From NCBI GenBank assembly GCA_023375675.1, contig JALQBC010000028.1, forward strand, positions 186,001 through 250,000: a DNA stretch of 64,000 nucleotides. Direction: 5' to 3'. This stretch comes from Cytospora piceicola (taxonomy: Eukaryota; Ascomycota; Sordariomycetes; Diaporthales; Cytosporaceae). A program made the position numbers and the translations under genes. Positions 13,105 through 25,078 of this stretch are shown piece after piece (the first letter of the stretch is position 1; every line of letters begins with the position of its first letter). Below the pieces are notes generated by a model. It was not told the DNA's origin. It saw only the letters and a list, made by a program, of their open reading frames with translations, and made no database searches.

Positions 13105-13896
13105 GTGCAGATACAAGAAAGCGAGTGAAATCCGAGTGGAACAGTGCAGCCCCTGAATATACAAAGCAGGGACTAATTGGGTTGGATTTGGCAGGCAAGC
13201 GGAACATTCACTCAGCCGGGTGCCGATTAGTCAGTGGGGTTAGTTATAAGCCGGGTCACTGACTAACAGCTTGTCTACTGATATATGTCACGATGCCACT
13301 GTCAATACCACTGACTGCTGTTAGCTGCTATGACCTGACACTAACACTCTTATCTCCATGTGACTTGTTAGATTGATAACATACTCGGCCGCTGTCGCAC
13401 TCTGTGATCACTGATGACCTTGTCTGAATGACAATCCTAGCTTGTCGCCGGCCCAAAGCAGGTCCTCCGGAATTCATCTGGTCTTCTCCCATTGCCATTC
13501 AATACTTGCAAATCATTTTGCAACAACCAACACAACAACTCCAACCTTGTCCACCTGATTTCTTTCCTTCTCAAGCCTTTAAAGTGTCTGACAGATGCAT
13601 TGTTATTTATCCGGAGTATCTCCTTGTGTGACTGACAGCGAGGAAGTAGTAAGTCTCCACCTCACCGAGCCCCTGCAGCATGTTCTTCACAGCCCTCGAG
13701 ATCCCGGATCCAAGCTTTATAGCACGCAACTGGCACAATTTTCGGCATCTTCTGCCCTCTTAGATTGGCTATGTAGTGAATAGTCAAGCTCAAGAGCTAA
13801 TGCTGACATCCTGTAGCCGCTTTGAGGTATAGGGATTGAGCCGGGACCCCCAGCATTTGCCCCGACAGTTTCCACTGAACAAAAGCCCCAACCGTC
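13105..13896 (+). promoter_or_regulatory. upstream and probable 5'-untranslated region of SIN3
   Basis: This is 792 bases of ordinary composition between the element end and the SIN3 start codon. No convincing coding exon was found. Short open frames (for example 13,428-13,631) lack codon structure and an obvious splice link to SIN3. The region 13,500-13,590 is rich in CAAC/CCA and pyrimidines, as common in fungal 5' leaders. An in-frame TGA lies 21 bases before the chosen ATG. All SIN3 promoter elements within the island must fit here, since RIP-mutated DNA begins 0.8 kb upstream. No TATA box was identified with confidence. Confidence 0.45.
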
Positions 13897-16800
13897 ATGG
13901 AGGAGCAACGGCACCGTGCCGCTCTCCTTGAGCAAGAAGAGAGGATCAGGGAGAGGGAGAGGGAACAGAGGGACCGTGAAAGCGAGCGTACGAACCGCGA
14001 GTCTTACCAATCCAACGCGCCTCATCACAGCAACGCCGGGTCCATCCCCATCCACCAGCCCGTCGCAAACCGATTTCCGGGCACAATACATAGTCCTGGT
14101 GGCTTGCTGGCAAACCACGGAGCAAGCACGTCCAACATACCACTTGGCGCGCCTTCTGGGCCAGGCGGCGGTCCTGTAGGACCCATACATGGCGAGTCCA
14201 ACAGACAGATGCCACACGGCGGCCAGAACGGAGCTCCGCCATCGCAACACCAGATGTTCGCGCCCGTGCAGCATGCATCTATGCCCCCGAACGGCTCGAT
14301 TAGCACGTCTAGCGGTTCAGCGGCAGTATTTGGTCCTCCATTGCAGCCCGAAGGAGGTAGAGGTGCCGGCCAGCCAATGCCCTTCGGTGCCAGTATGGCC
14401 ACCGGCCATGCTATGGCGCCCGCTCCGGGTGGCATGAACCAGGGACAGCAGCCCATCCTCAATGTGAGACATGACCGCAGTTTTGATGATAGTGAAACCC
14501 AGGCTCATGAGAAGCTGCTTCCTCGGGGTACCAATGCTGATGCCCATCTCAAACAGGACGCACTGAGCTATCTTGACCAGGTCAAAGTCCAGTTTTCGGA
14601 ACAGCCCGACGTATACAACAGATTCCTCGATATTATGAAGGACTTCAAGAGCCAGACGTAAGTCACAAAAGCTTTGGTCGTGACGGAATAAAGGTAGCTG
14701 ACGATGGGTAGTATTGATACTCCGGGAGTCATCAACCGTGTCTCTGAGCTGTTTGCTGGCCACCCCAACCTGATCCAAGGGTTCAACACGTTTTTGCCTC
14801 CTGGTTACCGGATCGAGTGCGGCCTTGAGAACAACCCCAACAGCATTCGAGTGACGACACCGTCCGGAACAACCCTCCACTCCATCGGTCCCGGTAGATC
14901 GGTGAATGTCGAATCTGGTCCAGCTCCTTCGTCTGCGCCAAGCCAGCGGTTTGTGGAACAGCAACGTGCAGCAAATTGGCAAGGTCCTGTTCAGCACAGC
15001 ATCGAGAGCCCAGAAGTACGGTTCAGCACGCCTGCTCAAAGTGGCCAGGGTGCCATGGCACACGGATCTGGTCAGAGTGCGCCATTCGATAACCACAGCC
15101 CCGCGCAACAACGAGGACAGCCTCCGGTGCAGAACAACTCGGCGACATCCCACCCTCCAGTCCCCCGGAACGCCCACACCCCTACTCCAGCCGCTGCGCA
15201 AGCACTGAACGGGAGCTCTGCCCAGGCGCAGGCAAATTTGGAAAAGAGAGGCCCCGTTGAATTCAACCATGCGATCAGCTATGTCAACAAGATCAAGGTA
15301 AGCAGCTCACCTATAGCTTTGATTGGGAAGCATTGTTTTCAAAGTTTTCGCTGTAGTAAATAGTGGGGTTGTGCTTTGCTTATTCCAGTATTGTTGCCCT
15401 CCAAATTTTGCTTCAAGTCTGGGTGCCTAGCTAACTTTCGGTCGCAGAACCGTTTCCAGGACAAACCCGAGATCTACAAGCAATTTCTGGAGATCCTCCA
15501 AACGTACCAACGCGAACAGAAACCCATCCAGGACGTTTACGCCCAAGTCACAACGCTGTTCAATGCCGCTCCCGATCTACTCGAGGACTTCAAGCAGTTT
15601 CTCCCAGAGTCGGCCGCGCAAACAAGAGGAGGAGCTGCGCAACGCCCCGACGAATTCAACGCCATGGCTGCTGCTGCGCAGGCACCACAGCTGGCCCACA
15701 CGCCACGCGATGGGCAGAAGGGCCCTCCCATGGGAAACTTTGCTCCCCCACCGAGTGCAATCAAGGAAACCAAAAAGCGCGCCCGCCCAGAGAAGCAGCA
15801 GCCAGGTCCTGCGCCGCCTATTACAGAGCCTCTCCCCTCGAATGTGCGAGGAGCGCCTGCGGCCGGCGGCAACAAGAGGCTGAAGACGAGCCACTCCAAG
15901 CCTGGTGCCGCAGACAGTGTCCTTGTTGAGCCTACCTTGACGCCGGTTATGCCAGAGCCTCTTGCACCTGCGACTCCCGCAGTCTCCGCTTCCGATGAGA
16001 TTGGCTTCTTTGACAAGGTCAAGAAGCACATCAACAACAAGACGGCGTTCTCTGAATTCCTCAAGCTTTGCAACATGTTCACCCAGGAACTCATTGATAA
16101 GGACCTTTTTGTTTCTCGAGCATGTCAATTCATCGGAGGCCATACCGAGTTGTACAGCTGGCTCAAGGAGTTCATCACATACAGTGGCGATGACGTCGTC
16201 GTCGAGAACCGTCCCGAACCCCCAACTGGACGTGTGTCGCTGAGCAACTGCCGTGGCTACGGCCCCAGCTACCGTCTTCTGCCAAAGAGAGAGCGCCTCA
16301 AGCCCTGCAGTGGTCGAGATGATCTATGCAATTCTGTCTTGAACGACGAGTGGGCATCTCACCCCACATGGGCCTCGGAGGACTCTGGTTTTGTTGCTCA
16401 TAGGAAGAACGCATTTGAGGAAGGCCTTCATCGAATCGAAGAAGAGCGTCATGACTACGACTTCTACATCGAGCTCAACCAGAAGTGCATTCAACTTCTA
16501 GAGCCGATTGCGCAGCAGATGCTGACACTGCCACCCCAAGAACGCGCCAATTTCAGGATGCCTACTGGTCTAGGCGGTCACAGCCAGTCTATCTACAAGC
16601 GGGTCCTCAAGAAGGTCTACGGCCCTGAACATGGCCCGTTGGCTGTCAACGACATGTTCTCCAACCCCTTCAGCGTTGTCCCCGTTGTCTTGGCCCGGCT
16701 CAAGCAGAAAGACGAGGAATGGAGATTCTCTCAGCGCGAGTGGGAGAGAGTGTGGCAGCAGCAGACTGAGACCCTATATCTTAAGTCACTGGACCACATG

Positions 16801-18612
16801 GGACTTTCGATCAAGACCAACGACAAGCGCAACCTCTCAGCCAAACATCTCGTCGACCTCATCAAGACGAAACATGAAGAACAGAAGCGGTCACGGGCGG
16901 CCAAGAACAAGGTCCCTCGCCATCAATTCATGTGGGCCTTCGATGACAAGGATGTCATCCTTGACCTCCTGAGGTTCATGATCATGTACGCTATGAACAG
17001 CGGCCAGCATGGAGCTACAGAGAAGGAACGCATCCTGGATTTCTTCGAGACATTCGTGCCACAATTCTTCGATCTCCCCGAGGACAAGGTACAGGAAAGG
17101 ATTGCCAACATCGATCGAGATTCCGGCGATGAAGACGCCGAGGAGCTCCCCCCTGCTGAGCTTGTCAACGGAAGATCAGGACGCCGCAATGGCAGAAAGT
17201 CCGATCTTCTTCGCGGGGTCCTTGATCCAGGTCGCAACGGCAGCAAGTCGCGTAACCACAAGGAGGGCAGCGCTGCGTCAGGAAGTAAGGAGACCACCCC
17301 TGATGTCGTGTCAGGCAACGAGGAAGAAATGCCCGATGCCCCTGAAGATTCATCGATGCCTGAAACTGGGCCCAATGACAGGTGGTTGGCCACTGCCCCG
17401 GTGCCCACAGTTGTTTCTGGCGATAATCCTTTGCTTGACGAGGATGGTGACCTGAAGGCTGATACCTACTTCCGTCGCCCATGGTACAACTTCTTCTGCA
17501 ACCAGACTATCTACGTCTTCTTCAGCGTTCTGCACACTTTGTACAAGCGTCTCAAGAGTGTCAAGGACAACAAGGAAGGCGTCCTCAAGGAGATTAATCG
17601 TGAGCACATGGAGAAGCCGGCCAAGGTCCTGGGCCTCGTCGCGGAGGACCTCAAGTTCTTTGAAAACCTCTCCGAGGACCAATTCTGGGGTCGAACCGTC
17701 GAACTGGTCGAGGAGTACATCAACGGCGACATCGACGAGAATCGCTACCAGGATGTCCTGAGGCACTACTATCTCAGCAACGGCTGGACGCTTTACACAA
17801 TCCAGGACCTGCTCAAAACTCTTTGTCGCCTTGCTCTGGTCTGCAACAACAATGACAACAAGGAGAAGACGCCAGATCTGATTAAGCAATATATGTCCAG
17901 TCGCCATCACGAGGAAACAAGCTACCAGGTTGAGATCAGCCACCGCAAATTTGCGGAAAAGTGTATCAAGGATGGCGAGATGTTTGTCGTTTCCTGGGTA
18001 AGTTTTCTCCCTCCGATACTTGTCCACTGTTCGAGGCTGACCTTTTCTTAGTTCCCTGGCAAAGAGGAAGCAACAGTCCGCTGGCTCCGCAAGGAAGACA
18101 CGACCTTCCACGTGGATGAGATGGAGCTGCGCGACCACTGGCAATACTACATCTCCTCCTGGACTCGTACGGAGCCGACTGAGGGCGTCCCCCGTTCCCA
18201 CATGCAAAAGGTGGTGTTGACGCGCAATCTCCCCTCCGGAGACGCCGACTCGGATAGCGATTATCAACCCAAGCCCATCTTCTACAGTGAAGGCTTGGTC
18301 CTGAAGATCTGTCTCAACACATACAAGATCAGCTACGACAAGAACACCTCGAACTACTTCATCTATAACATTGCTGGTGGTTCGTCGGAGGATAGGGCTC
18401 TCCAAGAGAAACGATCGCTAGCCGGAAGGGAGGCGCGCAACCAGAAGTTCAAGGAAAAGATGGCCATGAACAGCCCTTGGATGAAGGACCTGAGCCAGGA
18501 GGAGGTCCAGCAAGCCAAGGAGGCATTTGAGAAGTGGAAGACTGAGGGTATCCCCCCACAGAAGGAAGACGATGACGATCTAATGGTTGATATCCCGCGT
18601 CGCCGTGATTAG
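13897..18612 (+). CDS. SIN3 family transcriptional co-repressor (paired amphipathic helix protein), four exons
   Basis: SIN3 is the nuclear scaffold of the Rpd3/HDAC co-repressor complex; it has no enzymatic activity and links DNA-bound repressors to histone deacetylase. Model: join(13897..14657,14712..15297,15448..17997,18052..18612), 1,485 residues, all junctions in frame. Introns (54, 150 and 54 bases) begin GTAAG and end TAG/CAG, with CTGAC or CTAAC branch points. Domains by eye: Arg/Glu-rich N-terminus ([15 protein letters not shown]), PAH1 about 220-290 (split by intron 1), PAH2 about 436-505 (split by intron 2, FLPES ending), basic [11 protein letters not shown] near 555, PAH3 about 634-692, HDAC-interaction region from about 712 ([14 protein letters not shown]), and conserved C-terminal region about 1,120-1,440 ([20 protein letters not shown]). 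The start follows an in-frame TGA; a spliced upstream N-terminal extension, as in some relatives, cannot be excluded. Confidence 0.95.
14658..14711 (+). other. SIN3 intron 1
   Basis: Donor GTAAGTC, branch point CTGAC (about 14,699), acceptor GGTAG. It splits a Thr codon inside PAH1 (phase 2), restoring SQT-IDTPGVI across the junction. Confidence 0.85.
15298..15447 (+). other. SIN3 intron 2
   Basis: Donor GTAAGCA, branch point GCTAAC (15,430-15,435), acceptor CGCAG. It falls at phase 0 inside PAH2, joining YVNKIK to [10 protein letters not shown]. Unspliced RNA would run into stops within the intron. Confidence 0.9.
17998..18051 (+). other. SIN3 intron 3
   Basis: Donor GTAAGTT, branch point GCTGAC, acceptor CTTAG. 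Phase 0, joining MFVVSW to FPGKEEAT in the conserved C-terminal region. Confidence 0.9.
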
Positions 18613-20146
18613 GACCTGACCGATCATGGCGCTCTGTTTTAACCATCTGAATTGGGATGTGCCAACTCACGTGGATGGATGGACTGACGTCTTGGCAATC
18701 TTGTATGGCTGAACCGGGACGCTACGGTGGCCATCGGGGAAGGACGCGTGGACGTCGACATCGGGGTTTAGGCTGGCTCGGAAAGGATGGGCTTTTGGTG
18801 TCTTGATTGTTTCTTTTTCTTTGTATCCAAGAGCGTTTCGATGATTCCCTCTGCACAAGGGCAAGCTGCGACTCGGTTCGAAGTTTTTAATCTTGGCCCC
18901 TGCGCAATCGCAGTTTTAGGAGTTTGAGGGGAGGAAGACGGGCTCGGCAAACCAACTGGGCTTACATCTATCTGGATTCGAGAGGTGGGGGTAGTACTTG
19001 AAGCCCCTACTGAGCCAATACATATGTATTCTATTTCAGGCACGTGCCCATTGATGTTACTATGCGGTGGTGGTGGTTGACAAGGGTGATGTCGCGCTGC
19101 TGCTGTGTTCCCCTGCCTACATTACATGTATAATGTAATAACGTAAATGTAATGTGTGTTTGTTGGTCCCAGTTACCTTTCACCGAGTCGATGGCTGTCA
19201 GATGTAGATTTGATATGGACGACTACATTCGACTACTTGAAATTAAACAATACCTCCTGACTGTAGAGTACGAACTATATATTGAGGTTTACGCTCGGAA
19301 GTATTGCCCACAACACCAATGATAATAAATGGATGGCATCTACCGACATACCTACATAGTGATCTTATGAACGTCTTTGTTACTCTCGATCATTTTCTTC
19401 CCCTTTATCATCCATTCTTACCCTATACGACTGCTCTGATGATCGGCTGCTGGAAGCTGCCCACCACGCAGCTCAAGAATGAGACGACTGTAGCTATTGC
19501 GCAGTGGCTGGATCCTGACGAGATGAGATGGATTGGATCTTGTCACATAGGGCAAGAGTGCAGCGCTATACCAGGCCATCAATAATGCGCTCCCAGTGTA
19601 GTTTGCTCTAGATGAAATTGTCCCCGAGCGATCGCAGCTAAGGAGACCACCTATTCAGTAATTAGGTAGGGAGTCTGAATACAGGTTGGCATAAGAAAGA
19701 AGGGGAGGGGGGATATTATAAGCATATTGAGATATTGAAGGTAAGACTCTGGGACTGAGAAGTGTCTGAAGTCAATACAACTCAAGTGCTACAAGTGTAG
19801 TAATTGCTGAGCTCCGTGCCTTCAACTTGAGCGAAGATTATGGTCCTACTATTGCGCACGTCGCGTCGCGTCGCATCCATTCATGAGTGGAAGCAAGTGC
19901 CATAGATGGCAAAGACGCAACCTTCAAGTTCGCATCGTCTAAGTGTTGGCTCCCACCAGTACACCAACTTCAACTTCATACCTTTCTTCAATTCCTCTCT
20001 CATCAAAAAAACGAAAAAAGAAAAACCCGAGGGAAGGTGACTACCTGAGGAAACTAATCGCCATCATCTCAACAAACCGTTTCCCTTTCTTTGACCTCCC
20101 ACACGTGGTCTTACACCCCTCTACACTCATATCTGCACACTCAACA
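18613..20146. other. intergenic region between SIN3 and the membrane-protein gene
   Basis: The first few hundred bases should be SIN3 3'-untranslated sequence. The last few hundred contain pyrimidine-rich and CAAC-rich leader-like DNA (19,960-20,145) before the next start codon. A short inverted repeat built on TACATTA/TAATGTA lies at about 19,118-19,140. GTCGCGTCGCGTCGC at 19,860-19,875 is a small simple repeat. The open frames here (for example 18,768-19,043 minus, 19,304-19,585 plus) show no recognisable domain, and I do not call them genes. Confidence 0.6.
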
Positions 20147-21048
20147 ATGGAGTTCACCCACGCCCACGCGCTCTACAAGCGACAGGACGACCAGGACCCG
20201 TCGGGGATGGCCTATAATACTACCGTCGTCGTCTTTGGGATCTTCGCAATCTGCCTCGTCGTGACGGCCCCTATGGTGTGGATGCTGATCTGGATGAGGA
20301 ACGACAACAACCGTGAGTCGAGAAAAGAAAAGCCCCCACCCGCCGAGACGGAGAAGAAAAAGCGAGCGCCAGCTGAGACGTGACCGAAACCCATAACAGC
20401 TGACCATCCCACCCGCCGACAACCCCGCCGCCGCGGAGACCTCCCTGCCGCCGGGCGGCCCGCCCGAGAAGAGAGGCCGCGGGACCGCCTCCCCCTCGCG
20501 GACAGGGCGCGGCGGGCCGCGTCGAGCCTGCGCGGGCGCGCGTCCGCCGCGGGCCACGCCATCGCCTCGCGCTCCCGGAAGGCCTGCGCTCGGCTCCGGG
20601 AGCGCCTCGCCGCGCTCTCCCCCACTTCTCTCCGGCGCCGCACTGCCATGTTCAAAGCTGATGAGCACGCCTACGGTAATGCCTGCCTGCCTGCCCTCTT
20701 CCCTCATAAGGAGCTCCGTGGGCTTGGGTCCTACTCTCTCTTTCTCTTTCTCTTTCCACCAAAACTCACTCGACAAAGACTCTTCGCTGACCTTGTGTGA
20801 CAGACCTCCCCATCATGCGGAAGCCAGCCTGGCAGAGACTCGCCGAATCGGGGAAGGACGTGGTCGGGGGGAAATCCGGAGACGGCGGAGGCGGCGGTGA
20901 CGCCAAGGCGGAGGACAAGGCGGGAATTTCGGGGCCGAGGGGCGGTAGCGGCAGCGGCGGCGGCGGCAGTGAGGTTGAAGTTGTTGTCGACGGCCAGGAG
21001 CCGAAAGCGGTCGTGGCCGTGGGGATGGGCGGCGTGATGACGGCCTGA
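20147..21048 (+). CDS. small single-pass membrane protein with Arg-rich and Gly-rich tail, three exons, unknown function
   Basis: Model: join(20147..20312,20400..20675,20804..21048), 228 residues, all junctions in frame. The donors GTGAGT and GTAATG and the acceptors AACAG and GACAG are standard, and CTGAC lies before the second acceptor. Residues about 1-24 are hydrophilic and end in an NTT glycosylation sequon; about 25-47 form one hydrophobic helix (VVVFGIFAICLVVTAPMVWM), followed by charged WMRNDNN. Exon 2 encodes a very Arg/Ala/Pro-rich GC-rich segment, and exon 3 a conserved-looking DLPIMRKPAWQRL followed by Gly/Ser runs. The likely topology is N-out, one helix, disordered cytosolic tail, without a cleavable signal peptide. 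The start CAACAATGG fits the fungal context; an in-frame ATG at 19,943 could add 68 residues. Family not recognised. It is convergent with the next gene. Confidence 0.65.
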
Positions 21049-21682
21049 GTGAGGGTTTGACATGGGGCCTGCGAGGGGTTTTGGGGACGAGGGCTTGGTG
21101 TATGGATGGAAGTGTACGTACAAGACTGGGCCCGCGGCAGTTTTCACGACGGGAGATGTTGAATCCTCTGCTGGTAGATCGAAGGCCCAGGGCCGCCGGG
21201 TGACAGAAAGAGCAAGTACTGCACAGCACAGACTGTACTCCACCAGGTTTGACCACTGGATTTGATCGGACGGACAGGTCGCACTGGGAGTTAGATGCCG
21301 GAGTCCTCCTGTGCTGAAGCCAAAGAAAGGAGACAGATGATGACCAGCCAAAGGTGGCTGAGTTGTGTGTATAACACAGGTAGTAGGTACTACTAGTATC
21401 TGGACCATGATATTAGGGGGAATATGGGTGAGGAGGGGTGTAGGGGAGGAAGAACAAAAAGAAAAAAGAAAAAGGCAATGATATCGCAACGATATCGCTT
21501 CATAAATTCATCATCTCTCTGCATTACCCGTTCAATGCTTCCTGGGCGCTCCCGGCCAAACCGCTGCAAAAATGCCCAAAATGTACTGTGTTCCGAGCGC
21601 CGATGCCTTCATTCACTCATATATCCCCCGCTGAAACACCCCTCCAAGTCCAAAAAGTCCAAAAAGTGTCAAATAATCCAAA
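21049..21682. other. intergenic region between convergent genes
   Basis: The 634 bases lie between the stop codons of the plus-strand membrane-protein gene and the minus-strand disordered-protein gene, so they should hold both 3' ends. AAGAAAAAAGAAAAAGGCAATG at 21,457-21,479 is an A-rich patch. No coding evidence or clear terminator was seen. Confidence 0.55.
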
Positions 21683-22840
21683 TTAGTCCCAGTACACCCG
21701 GTGGAACCTCTTCCGCTCCCTCTCGTCGAGGAGCGACCGGTTCCGCCTCTTGGCCCTCCTCCCCTCGGCCGGGAACGTGTCGACGATGGGCGAGTAGGCC
21801 GCCGGCGAGTCGTCGTCGTCGATGATGGGGGGCAGCGCGGGGAGGGGCTTGTCGGGGGGCGGGTGGGGCGGGGGCCCGCGGGAGGAGGAGGACGACGACG
21901 ACGTCGAGGACGACGCCGCCGACGCCGCCGAGCCCCCGGACACCCACGACGCCCGCAGCGACTGCTGGCTGGTGGGCTGCCGGGGCTGGAGCTGCGGGCG
22001 GCCCCTCGGGACGTGGTCGACCTGGACGATTGTCTCCTTTGGGGGGCTGGCTGTTTCGTCACACACGGGCACGAGTTAGCCACCACTGATCGGTTTTTTT
22101 CTTCTTTCCCCTTGGTTTCTTTTCATATTTTCGTATTTTCTTCTACCAAGAAAATATCACATTCAACAGCTTGATATATAGGGGCATGTGCTTACCATCA
22201 GTCACCTTCTGCTGGTTCTGCCTCGCCGCAGACAGCGACCCCTCCGAGTAGTACGTCCGCAGGTGGCGCGACCGGGAACACCTCCGCAGCGACCGCGGCT
22301 TGCCGGACCTGGTGCTCGAGACGGAGCACATGCTGGACCTCTTGAAGCTGCGGCCGCCGGCGCCGCCGGTGGTGGTCGTGGCCGCCGTGCCCGTCGTGCT
22401 CGTCGAGATGATGGAGATGGGCCGGGCGCCCCGCCTGCTCGCCGCCCTGCTCGCCGCCAGGTACTCCCTCCACTCCTCGAACCCCCGCAGGATGTCCTCC
22501 CTCGGGGCCGTGGGGGGCTGGAGGGGCTGGAGGGGCTGGCGCCCCCGCCTGGTGCTGCTGGTGGTGGGCCCGTGCTGGTGGGACGAGGACGGGGACGAGG
22601 ACGAGGACATCTCGGCGGCCCGCCTCCACATCAGGTAGTCTTCCCAGTCTTCGCAGTCGAGGGGGCGCTGGGGCTTGGGAGGGGGCGTGGGCGGCCTGGC
22701 TGTTGGTGGCTCGGTGGGGCGGGGTTGTTCTTGCTGCTGCTGCTGCTCTGGTTGTGGTACGTAGTGTTTTGGGAGCAGTTGTTCCGGTTCTGGTTCCAGT
22801 TCTGGTTCTGGTTCTGATTCTAGCTCTGGCTCTGGCTTCG

Positions 22841-22871
<31 letters not shown>

Positions 22872-23204
22872 CTCTGACTTCGGCTCTAGCTCTGGCAGTG
22901 GCAGTTGTGGTAGTGGTCGTTGCTGCTGTGAATTTGGCTGTGGCTTTTGTTGTTGTTGTGGTTGTTGTGGTTGTTGTGGTTCCCGGCCTTCATCAGGGAC
23001 AGGTATCATGAGAAGTTCTGCACCCTGTTGCCTCTCGTCGTAGAAGGGGACCATGAGGACGGCGGTGTCGTCCTCGGGACGTCGTGGCCGCTTCATACTT
23101 GACTGTGACTTGATACTTGACTGAGAGGACGCGTGTGGGATATTGGCCCTTGCTCGGGCTGCAAAGGAAGAAGATGAAGATAAACGTTGTATTACTTGAC
23201 TCAT
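21683..23204 (-). CDS. Pro/Gln/Glu-rich intrinsically disordered protein, two exons, unknown function
   Basis: Model: complement(join(21683..22050,22196..23204)), 458 residues. The intron has donor GTAAGCAC, branch GGCTAACTC and acceptor AACAG, and joins QQKVTD to ASPPKETIVQV in frame. In order: Ser-rich N-terminus, short ordered-looking stretch (TAVLMVPFYDERQQGAEL, about 48-65), Pro/Gln tract, Glu-Pro dipeptide repeats (about 103-140) from a hexanucleotide repeat, polyGln, a Pro-rich segment, two related Trp motifs (DWEDYLMWRRAAE about 183-196 and FEEWREYLAASRAA about 240-255), Ser/Thr and basic segments, an acidic IIDDDDS patch and a basic end (KRFHRVYWD). No catalytic domain, signal peptide or membrane helix is visible. 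A regulatory or scaffold role is possible but is inference. The first ATG was chosen as start. Confidence 0.7.
22783..22900 (-). repeat. hexanucleotide repeat encoding Glu-Pro dipeptides
   Basis: On the plus strand about 18 imperfect copies of GGCTCT (variants GGTTCT, AGCTCT, GACTTC) lie inside the disordered-protein gene. On the coding strand they give GAGCCA/GAACC, that is Glu-Pro. The period of six keeps the frame, so length changes would alter only repeat number. Neighbouring CAG/CAA runs encode Gln. Confidence 0.85.
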
Positions 23205-24791
23205 GTTCAGTATGCTGAGTGTGTAAGTCCTTCTCTCTCAAGTTGTGACGGGACAAGAGGTGTGGGACAGAGACTCGAGACTGAAGAGGGAGATCAAGTA
23301 TATGGAGAGAAAGAGAGAGAGAGAAAGAAAATGTGTGTGTGTGTGTGCTGGTGCACGGTGGTCGTTGGTGAACTACGGGGTTTTGGCTTGAAGGAATTCT
23401 TCGAGGTCAAGGAGGGGCATATTCTGGGCTGGTGGACGACCAAGTCTTTGTACTCGGTGGGGAGAGAGAGAGAAAGCCATCATATCATATAATTCGTGAC
23501 GATCCCAGGCCAGCCAATGGGAATAAATGAGTCACTTTGGGCATATCTGTGGTCCGGGGGGGTGCCCAGGTGGTGAGTGAGCGAGTGAGCGGTTGAGTGA
23601 GCAGTTGAGTGAGGTACTCTCTATGTATGGGTGTTGCTGGTGGTGGGAAGCTGGGAAGCTGGGAAGCTGATGAGCACCAGACCAGACAAGCACCATACGC
23701 AGTGTTCCGTTTACCAGTAACCCCTGGTTCAGGTGTTAATCAACCTTGGAAAGTACCTGACCATGTAACTCAGGATGTATATGGCCGGGCACTCGGAAAA
23801 CAACCGGGCGGTCGCCGACATGGCGGTGTCTCCTCGTCCGGTGTTGCATGAGTGTGTGAGTGTGTGAGTGTGCATGTGTGTTTGTATTGCTAATCGATTG
23901 CGCGCTGATGAGTGCCTTTTTGGAAACGAGGCGCTCGAAAAGCCGCGGACGACAAGAAGCGCCCGAGCGATTAAAGTTCCCTAGCCGATGGGAATTGTCC
24001 AGGTGCTTGTCGCACTCTGGCACTTTGGGTCTTGCCAGATGGTCTGTGATGCAATGCAGTCGATGGCTGGGTGGAGACAGGCGATGAGCTGTTCAAATTG
24101 CCCCTAGCATGCAACATGCATCAGGGAGTCTGGGAGGTACCGTAGTATGTACTCATGTATTCAGGTATCCAGTGCTGCCAGTGTCTAAATCCCATTGTTT
24201 GTTAGTATCCTGGTATGTATGTAAGTCCTGGTCCAAAATTGGATCCATCTTGGGGTCCCCGTAGATCGGGTCGACCAGGCATATATCGTGTATTATCTCT
24301 GCCAATCAAGTACTCAGTAATCAGTAATCAGTAGCCCAAACCTGCACAAGCTGGTCTCAAGTCTTTCCTTCGAGAAGGAGGGGTTTTATCATGTTTGTCG
24401 TATCGACAAATCTCAGCGAGTCGTTCCTCCAAGGGTTCATATTTGTATCCACTCGTGAGCGACTCGCTCGCTCGCGGCGGAGGATCGGACCGCACTGTAG
24501 AACGGCAGAGCGGGAAACAACCGTGCCTGGATCTACGATGCTTGTTTTACCCCACGAAGGGGAGAGAAGGCGATGGAATTTGAAGAGAATGGGAGAGGGG
24601 GGGAAGAAAACGTCAGGGTTAATAATTAGTCCTCGGCCAAGTGTTTGTGTGTGAAACAAACCAAGGTGGATCATACCAACTCAAGAGTCAAGACCCTGGA
24701 ATGATGTCTACACGATCCTCTCGTACGGTACCTGGCAGCCCGATATCGCGGCCGAGACTCGGAGTCGAGAAAGTCTTGTCTCTACCTAGGT

Positions 24792-24815
24792 ATCTCTCTC
24801 TCTCTCTCTCTCTCT
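24792..24815. repeat. CT microsatellite
   Basis: A run of about 12 CT dinucleotides followed by further CT-rich DNA to about 24,840. Confidence 0.9.
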
Positions 24816-25033
24816 TTCGTCTCTCTCGCTTTCTCTTCTCATAATATACCGGTAAATCACAAGCCTGGCATAGCACGGTATGGAATGACAGCTGGTGAGA
24901 CAGGGCTGAGAGGGCCGAGGGCAAATGCAGAAGCCTGATCAGGATTCAATCATCAACAGGGCAGGTTTTCCTGAAATGGACCTGCTGAGCTGTCAAAGAG
25001 GACTACCAGTACTAGGGCGCACCGGCCGAGGCA

Positions 25034-25036
<3 letters not shown>

Positions 25037-25076
<40 letters not shown>
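25037..25076. repeat. GA microsatellite
   Basis: About 19 uninterrupted GA dinucleotides followed by GGTGAGAGAGAGA. Confidence 0.9.

Positions 25077-25078
<2 letters not shown>

Noticed and set aside
14317..15270. 317-codon minus-strand open frame
   Set aside because: Antisense to SIN3 exon 2 and intron 1, with no domain signature; treated as a shadow.
17350..18405. 351-codon open frame on the minus strand
   Set aside because: It lies wholly antisense to SIN3 exons 3 and 4; its openness follows from the codon composition of the real gene.
22188..22817. 209-codon and other plus-strand frames over the disordered-protein gene
   Set aside because: GC-rich repeats keep several frames open; the minus-strand model has a clean intron, composition typical of a protein and in-frame junction.
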